A program made the translations under genes and the position numbers. The notes beneath the pieces were generated by a model. The model was given only the letters and a program-made list of their open reading frames with translations. It ran no database searches and was not told the DNA's origin. 64,000 nucleotides of DNA from Ectobius pallidus (Eukaryota; Arthropoda; Insecta; Blattodea; Ectobiidae), in NCBI GenBank assembly GCA_964059195.1, contig CAXKWD010000007.1, positions 55,155,620 through 55,219,619 of the forward strand, in the 5' to 3' direction. This document shows positions 58,966 to 64,000 of this stretch, in pieces (positions within the stretch are counted from its first letter, which is position 1; every line of letters begins with the position of its first letter).

Positions 58966-60072
58966 ATGGAGGAACGCAAGATGGAGGACATGCTAAAGTC
59001 GTTACTTCACGCCATGGAAGACCGACTGAACGAAAAAATGGACCAGCGGAGCACCGAGTTAAGGCAGCAGAACGACCGACTGAACGAAAAAATGGACCGG
59101 CAGAACTCCGAAGTGAAAGAAATAAGAGGAATTATAAGGGAAATGAAGAACCTGCACTTAGGCCCGAAGGAAGAACTCGAGCAGGAACTGAAACCGGCCA
59201 AGGAAAGATTAAATGAACCGGACAGCGAACTGATGGCCGTGAAGAATGAACTAGAGAGACAGGCCGAGGTGGAAGATAAGAAAGAGCAGGAGGAGGACAG
59301 GGCCATCACCGTACCACCAGCTACCGAAGGGGAAGATCACGCCCTGAGTGAACAACAGCGGGACGACGTGGACGTAAGACGGGCACCGCGGGACGACGTG
59401 GACGCCGGAGAGACACCGCGTGACGGCGTGGACGAAGGACAGACACCGCGGGACGACGTGGATGTAGGAGAGACACCGCGGGACGACGTGGACGTAGGAC
59501 GGGCACCGCGGGACGACGTGGACGCCGGAGAGTCACCGCGTGACGACGTGGACGAGGGACAGACACCGCGGAACAACGCGGACGTTGGAGAGACACCACG
59601 AGACGACGTGGACGGAGGACAAACACCGAGGGACGTCGTGTCGGGTAGGGGACCGACGTGTGAAGAGGTAGCCAGTCGCAGCGCCATCTACGAGGGCTGT
59701 GGGGCCCGGCGGGACGCCCTAGTGGTCAGGGACGGGGTCCTGAAAGGAAGCTGGGATTCTGCGGATGAGAAGATGGCTGCGGAGCACCTAGCCCTTCCAA
59801 GAGCCGGAGTCAAGGAGGTCCTGGAGGAAGTCCACGCAGGAGCGCCGGGTGACCGTTTGGGAGTGAACCGGATCCTCGACAAACTGCGGAGAAGGCTTAA
59901 CTGGTTGCAGGAATGCAGTGACGTCGAGAGGTGGCGTCAACACTGCGACACCGGCGATGCCAGCAGAGGGCCTAGGAATTGCAGCCGTGGGGCCATGCGG
60001 CAATACAACGTGGCAGGCCCATGCTCCATTACTGATGATGGACATCGGTACCTGTTGTTGGCCATGGAATAG
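58966..60072 (+). CDS. Gag-like coiled-coil protein with decapeptide repeats, fused to an integrase N-terminus
   Basis: I start at the first ATG of the frame. Residues 1-110 are charged and coiled-coil-like (MEERKMEDMLKSLLHAMEDR, LNEKMDRQNSEVKEIR). An acidic linker follows, then about ten copies of a ten-residue repeat (PRDDVDVGET and variants). The last 125 residues are integrase: LVVRDGVLKGSWDSADEKMA, then LPRAGVKEVLEEVHAGAPGD, RLGVNRILDKLRRRLNWLQE and VERWRQHCDTGDASRGP, the HHCC-type zinc region. After it come QYNVAGPCSITDDGHRYLLLAME and an amber stop just before FTKWPE. The first zinc histidine reads HAG. The polymerase region is absent, so gag is joined straight to integrase. Whether the protein does anything is unknown; it may only reflect RNA packaged in trans. 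Confidence 0.8.
   Translation: MEERKMEDMLKSLLHAMEDRLNEKMDQRSTELRQQNDRLNEKMDRQNSEVKEIRGIIREMKNLHLGPKEELEQELKPAKERLNEPDSELMAVKNELERQAEVEDKKEQEEDRAITVPPATEGEDHALSEQQRDDVDVRRAPRDDVDAGETPRDGVDEGQTPRDDVDVGETPRDDVDVGRAPRDDVDAGESPRDDVDEGQTPRNNADVGETPRDDVDGGQTPRDVVSGRGPTCEEVASRSAIYEGCGARRDALVVRDGVLKGSWDSADEKMAAEHLALPRAGVKEVLEEVHAGAPGDRLGVNRILDKLRRRLNWLQECSDVERWRQHCDTGDASRGPRNCSRGAMRQYNVAGPCSITDDGHRYLLLAME
59356..59640 (+). repeat. 30-bp in-frame minisatellite
   Basis: CCGCGGGACGACGTGGACG followed by 11 variable bases repeats about ten times without leaving the frame. Units differ mainly at the codons after GAC-GTG-GAC, giving VGET, AGET, EGQT, VGRA endings. Confidence 0.9.
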
Positions 60073-60192
60073 TTCACCAAGTGGCCAGAAGAAGTCTACC
60101 GCATTCAGCGACAGCCAAGAGTGAAGATGCTGGTAGTTCACCTGAACCGTCTGGCGGTATATCATGGGGCACTTCGGGACGAAGGCCCTTAA
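60073..60192 (+). pseudogene. Remnant of Gypsy pol C-terminus
   Basis: In the frame of the gag-like gene beyond its amber stop: FTKWPEEVYRIQRQ belongs to the integrase core just after its first aspartate region, then the sequence jumps to PRVKMLVVHLNRLAVYHGAL, the usual last residues of Gypsy pol before the polypurine tract. The catalytic core between is deleted. Forty codons end at TAA 60190. Confidence 0.8.
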
Positions 60193-60203
60193 GGAGGGGG
60201 CAA
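60190..60203 (+). promoter_or_regulatory. Polypurine tract of the Gypsy derivative
   Basis: AAGGAGGGGG lies directly upstream of the 3' LTR, the primer for plus-strand DNA. Confidence 0.85.
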
Positions 60204-61169
60204 TGTGACAAAGCCAGAGAAGCCTAGAAACTTATTGAAGGAGGAGCAAGCCAGAAAGAACGAGAAACGACGGAGTCTGGAAACATCGCGGCCCTAGTGG
60301 ACGGGCGGCAGGCGAGCGCTAGTGGGCGTGACAGCTGCATGGCTATTGGAGCCGCGTGCCGACGGGTGCGGCCTACTCCCTGGCGCGGTGAGTGACGGTG
60401 CGCGCTCGTGGGAGGGGCCAGAGGTGGAGCCACGCGCCCCGCGCGGACATTCTAGACAATGCGCGGGCGGAGAACTTTCGGGAGACCGGGTCTGGAATAT
60501 TCGTCGGCCCTATATATGGGGCCGCGAGCGAGCTGAGCAGTCAGTCAAGGAGAGTCAGTCAGAGACGGCAACGAGGAGTGATGAGTCAGTCAGTCAAGGA
60601 GAGTTCAGTACAGTGAAGAGTCAGTACATCAGAGGAGAGGCAGTCCGTGAAGAGCCGGAGGGTCAACGAGGGAACAGTCAGAGAGGCAGTCCGTGAGTAG
60701 CGGCGAGCGTCAGCGTCAGAGGGTGAGCTGGACGGAGAGGACTGATCAGCGCGGCCTCAAGTGAGTGTGTCTTGGGAAGCTGAGGAGCCAGTGACCGGAG
60801 AGACCCGAGAGCGGAATAGCTAGTCAACGGGGAACTAGTGACCGGAAGGAAGGGTGAACGGAAGAGCTGGGAAGCTGATCTGGGCTGAGGTAGTGCCGTC
60901 CCGGGGAACTCGGCGCGACGGGTGGATCGCACGCGGCAGCGAGGACTGTGGAGTTGACCGGCGCGACGTGGGATGATCTGGATTGGAATGGAACAGTGCT
61001 GTAATTGGGACTGAGCACAGTGAGAGTGAGCACTGAACAGGACAGTAATTTGGTGAATAGTCTAGAGTTTCTGGCTGTATTGGCAATTGTTGTAGAAAAT
61101 AAAGAAACCTCCATCCTTCAATTATAAACTCGGTGTTCTCATTTTGAACCCCGACGAGCCCTTGTTACA
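60204..61169 (+). repeat. Gypsy-derivative 3' LTR
   Basis: Same length as the 5' LTR with no difference noticed. AATAAA at 61098-61103. Confidence 0.93.
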
Positions 61170-62152
61170 ATATATATATATACATATATTGTATAACGTG
61201 CGTTGACAGTGGACTGTAAAAACAATTAATTAAGGGTGATAAAGATTGAACACACGCTATACATTTCGATAGGATTTATGAGCAAACAATTATCACAAAA
61301 TACAATATTTATCTTGAGGCTTCTTCGCTAACAAAGGTAGATCCTTTCTGAATGGTAGCGATGCGAAGACATCAGTAGTTTTCAAGACGTTTAATTAACT
61401 CTGGTGAATGATGAGGACCACTGACACTTCTGTCAGAACTTGAGGCGTATAAATAATCTTCATAGAATTCAATAATAGACATAAATGATTCCTTAGATAG
61501 TAGCTGCTGCTAGCTAAAAAATATATATCATTTGCATTTAACGTTAGCCACTGATTAATAAAATCACTGCAAATGTCGTCGCAATGGCTAAATAACAAGC
61601 TATATTAAGCAATTCGTTATTATTGAAATAATTGACTCGCAGTTTTAATAAGTAATAATCTTCAAGCTTGTAATTATTCATATCACTATTCTTGAAGTTC
61701 AATTAAACCAGGAAAAGATAATCCCTCTGGAACAAATAGCGTTGACACAAGTATGCTTGAAAATCTTCTTAGAAATATTCCTTCAATGAGGAAAAATGCA
61801 TGATAGCTTTAAAATCAAGTTAAGAAGCATTGACTTCAGAATATAATAATAAATTGGGTGAACTGGCCCAATAAATTGCCACTAGAAATTGTGAAGGCAA
61901 TTGCTAGACGTATTGAAGATGGCGACGAACCAAGAAGAATGTTGTTCGAACAAGAAGAAAAGAAGAAAGCTAACAATATAAAAACATATTGTAGAGAAAT
62001 TCAACTGTCCTTAAAAATAACGAGGAGAACGCAAGGCCCCCTAAAAACGGGCGAAAAGCAGAAAGAAATCAAACCAACCATCCATCATAAAATTAAACAT
62101 TTAGCAATAAAAATATTAACAGCTAAAAAGATCACAACATAACTGAACAATA
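61170..62152 (+). other. Interior of the LARD-like unit, right part
   Basis: AT-rich. A frame at 61858-62142 (KKKANNIKTYCREIQLSL and similar, lysine-rich) lacks an ATG start and resembles nothing I know; it could be a gag relic. The TA run at the left edge is the Gypsy insertion site. Confidence 0.45.
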
Positions 62153-62167
62153 TATGGTGAGTAGATG

Positions 62168-62211
<44 letters not shown>

Positions 62212-62221
62212 CATCTACTCA

Positions 62222-62262
<41 letters not shown>
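62153..62262. repeat. (TA)n with palindromic flanks
   Basis: TATGGTGAGTAGATGCTG (62153-62170), a TA run, then the exact reverse complement (62209-62226), then more TA. A third copy of the arm stands at 57944-57961, directly against the Gypsy-derivative LTR. Confidence 0.85.
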
Positions 62263-62268
<6 letters not shown>

Positions 62269-62563
62269 AATATATATTGTACCAAGAAACTGTTGGTATG
62301 GATCTACAAAAGGACTTGTTGATCACACATATGCTCTGGTCACTGTTCCATTTTCCTGTGTTTGATGTGGATTTGGACTCCGCAACATATTAAAGACAGT
62401 GATAATATTGGTGGACCATTTAAATAAGCTTTGGTGAAAAAAAAACAGTTCTTATGCTCGATGATAAGGCAGAAGTGCAAATTTCAATATATATTATTTA
62501 TAATTGTTAAAAAAAAAAAGTTTTCCTTCTGAAAACCTTTTTTGCCCGGGCCGCACGAGGAGG

Positions 62564-63481
62564 TGCCGATGGTATATTTTCGGCACCATATTCTATGAAT
62601 TAAACATTTAATATAATGCATTATGGGTAATTTAAACATTTTCTTAATTATTTATTAATCAAGTACTCACATGATCTCGGCTTTCCATCACTATGTTTTG
62701 TTCAGAGGTGCGTTTTGTTTTGTTTATTCCGGTTTTGTAATCTCGCCCCTTCTGGATCTTTCTCTCGTTCGGCGTTTGTTTGCGCCCTCTGCTTTGTTTA
62801 CCTAGTGTTCATGTTAAGTTCCGCGGACTAGATCGCGCCGTGCGGGCGCTCAAGCAACATGCCTACTTCAGATCCCGCCGTGAAGTCTGCCAAGCTACTT
62901 CTCCTTCAGAGTAAGCGCCGGGAGCCAGACCATGTTTCTTTTCTTCAAGTGGTAGTACCGTCATTCTGAGCCATGAACATCTTCTGCTGTGTAGCCATCC
63001 AGCGGTGGCCCTATTGTCGGCATTAAATTAATATCAGGTATGGCTCCATTAACTTGAAATTTTCGTTTTCTTTGCTGGTGGGATTTTTAGTTTAGTTTAT
63101 CTTTATTCAGTAATATTTCGTTGTTTCATATTTTTTCTGCCCACCAGTTCTTTGCTTATTTCATTATTATATTCTACTATATTTCAGCTACGTTTTCTTT
63201 TGACCTTATGTGATGGAAAGCCGACCGTATCTTCTTATTCAATTAATCTTGGCCATCAGCCATTTTTGATCTGCATTCTTGTCTGTTCTTTACTTATATA
63301 CATTAGTTCCAGCTTTTCATATTTCATTGCATTTGTTTGGATCCATTGTATTTTCTGGTTATTCAATAAACTATTGTTACACTCTTGTTATTATTCTGAA
63401 AATCAGTTTTGTTCTTTTGCTCTGTGGATCAGTTTCCTTTTCTGGTTTTAAAATTAGTAATTGGGACAGCACCACGCCACA
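62564..63481 (+). repeat. LARD-like 3' LTR
   Basis: Matches 54175-55094. Preceded by GCACGAGGAGG, a possible polypurine tract. Confidence 0.8.
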
Positions 63482-64000
63482 AAAAGTGGGCGTCCCTGCT
63501 TACAAAACTCAGAAGCAGCAAGGCAGAAGAGGTGGCCAGAAGAAATGGAAAGTAATATATGAGCTCGGCAGAGTACAATACCAATAATGGGCCGCAGGAC
63601 AACTGTATGTAATAACTTTTTTTGTGTGTGTCCACCCTTACCCGTGGAGTGCCAAGCAATTAAGCCTAAACCTCCGGTCAAACAAAATTTTGGTAACCAT
63701 ATGAGATGTGTGTATACCTATTGTGCTCTTATGCACATCAGTAGGGGATGTTGATGGTGTGACGTGTTTGGGCTGTGTACTTGTGTCTTTGTATTTTGGT
63801 GCAGGATAGACCTAAGTGCGGATAGGTCTTATGTGCTATATTTCCGGTGTGTGTTTTTTTAGTGACTTGTAGTTATGTATTCCATAGATTTGTAGTGCGT
63901 GTATCTGTTTGAGGGGATTATTGACCAGTCCGGCATTCGCCTTAGAATGACCGAAACCCCTCAAAAACATCGTTCGGACTGGAGTAGTGGCCAAATGGCC
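63482..64000. other. Flank with 74-bp inverted repeat copy, no gene recognised
   Basis: 63521-63594 is the inverted copy of 57749-57822. Toward the end, CCAGTCCG (63932) pairs with CGGACTGG (63975) and GAGGGG pairs with CCCCTC between, an interlaced inverted repeat of the sort found near LINE ends. The window stops before it can be identified. Confidence 0.5.

Larger units (their letters stand above)
57962..61169 (+). mobile_element. Gypsy-derived non-autonomous LTR element, very young
   Basis: Two 966-bp LTRs (57962-58927 and 60204-61169), TGTGACAAAGCC to CCTTGTTACA, look identical by eye, including every reading frame within them. ATAT flanks both sides (a 4-bp duplication, though in TA-rich DNA). 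The interior is only 1276 bp: primer site, gag-like frame, integrase remnants and polypurine tract. Protease, reverse transcriptase and RNase H are absent, so a full-length relative must have supplied them. Confidence 0.93.
54175..63481 (+). mobile_element. LTR-flanked unit without pol (LARD-like)
   Basis: Two direct repeats of about 920 bp (54175-55094 and 62564-63481), each starting TGCCGATGGTATATTTTCGG and ending ACCACGCCACA, with a primer-binding site after the first and a purine-rich GAGGAGG before the second. The interior holds no gag or pol I can recognise apart from a nested Gypsy derivative. No target duplication is visible (AACTG left, AAAAG right), so the pair may have recombined or one flank is altered. 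Confidence 0.7.

Noticed and set aside
61858..62142. Lysine-rich 94-codon frame
   Set aside because: No ATG start and no family resemblance; kept only as a remark in the spacer entry.
1..64000. CRISPR arrays, operons, rRNA genes and bacterial terminators
   Set aside because: The window is eukaryotic; the regular repeats present are microsatellites, satellites or transposon internal repeats.

Overview
This is a eukaryotic, AT-rich, intergenic window built almost entirely of transposable elements (TEs) nested inside one another. I see no intact host gene. The element mix is typical of a large arthropod genome: hAT, mariner, piggyBac, Ginger and Helitron DNA elements, a Penelope element, several LINEs, BEL/Pao and Gypsy LTR elements, and a tRNA-derived SINE. 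The LTR element at 54-63 kb carries a primer-binding site that fits arthropod initiator tRNA-Met. An insect of the cockroach/termite type is my best guess, held at moderate-to-low confidence. The names LINE-A to LINE-F and 'family X' are labels used only here.

Layout. 0.1-2.8 kb: a non-autonomous DNA transposon with long CpG-rich inverted repeats, containing a hAT-like MITE. 2.8-8.0 kb: mostly unrecognised AT-rich DNA with a tRNA-like SINE, diverged tandem repeats and a Myb/SANT-like coding fragment. 8.1-15.2 kb: LINE-A, broken by a mariner-like relic and by a hAT element. That hAT holds a family X element, which holds another hAT, so nesting is four levels deep. 15.7-18.3 kb: a Ginger DNA transposon with an uninterrupted 576-residue integrase-type transposase. 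18.7-38.0 kb: the two halves of a short piggyBac derivative, pushed 18 kb apart by Helitron copies. The first Helitron is itself filled with three copies of LINE-B (one with an intact 935-codon ORF2), LINE-C, a LINE-D fragment and long (ATT)n arrays. A further DNA transposon carrying a second family X copy also lies there.

38.3-40.6 kb: a near-perfect palindrome of Penelope 3' ends next to LINE-E, both bracketed by a 46-bp inverted repeat. 41.3-44.2 kb: two hAT-like MITEs. 45.0-52.2 kb: a BEL/Pao retrotransposon with 641-bp LTRs and a perfect 5-bp target duplication. Its pol gene lacks reverse transcriptase and RNase H, and one LTR is split by a hAT element that holds a mariner relic. 52.5-54.1 kb: LINE-F fragments split by a third mariner relic. 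54.2-63.5 kb: a pair of LTRs about 920 bp long around a largely non-coding interior. Into that interior a compact Gypsy derivative has inserted (57.96-61.17 kb). It has two 966-bp LTRs that look identical, a gag-like reading frame with a decapeptide repeat, and only remnants of integrase.

How the parts relate: most coding relics (mariner ends, piggyBac N-terminus, BEL without reverse transcriptase, Gypsy without reverse transcriptase) are parasites of full-length partners elsewhere in the genome. The pieces that look capable of coding for mobility are the Ginger transposase and the third LINE-B ORF2. LINE-E and LINE-C have long frames but lack 5' parts, and LINE-C also lacks a catalytic aspartate. 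All sequence comparisons were made by eye. Family names rest on recognised protein motifs, and no database was searched.
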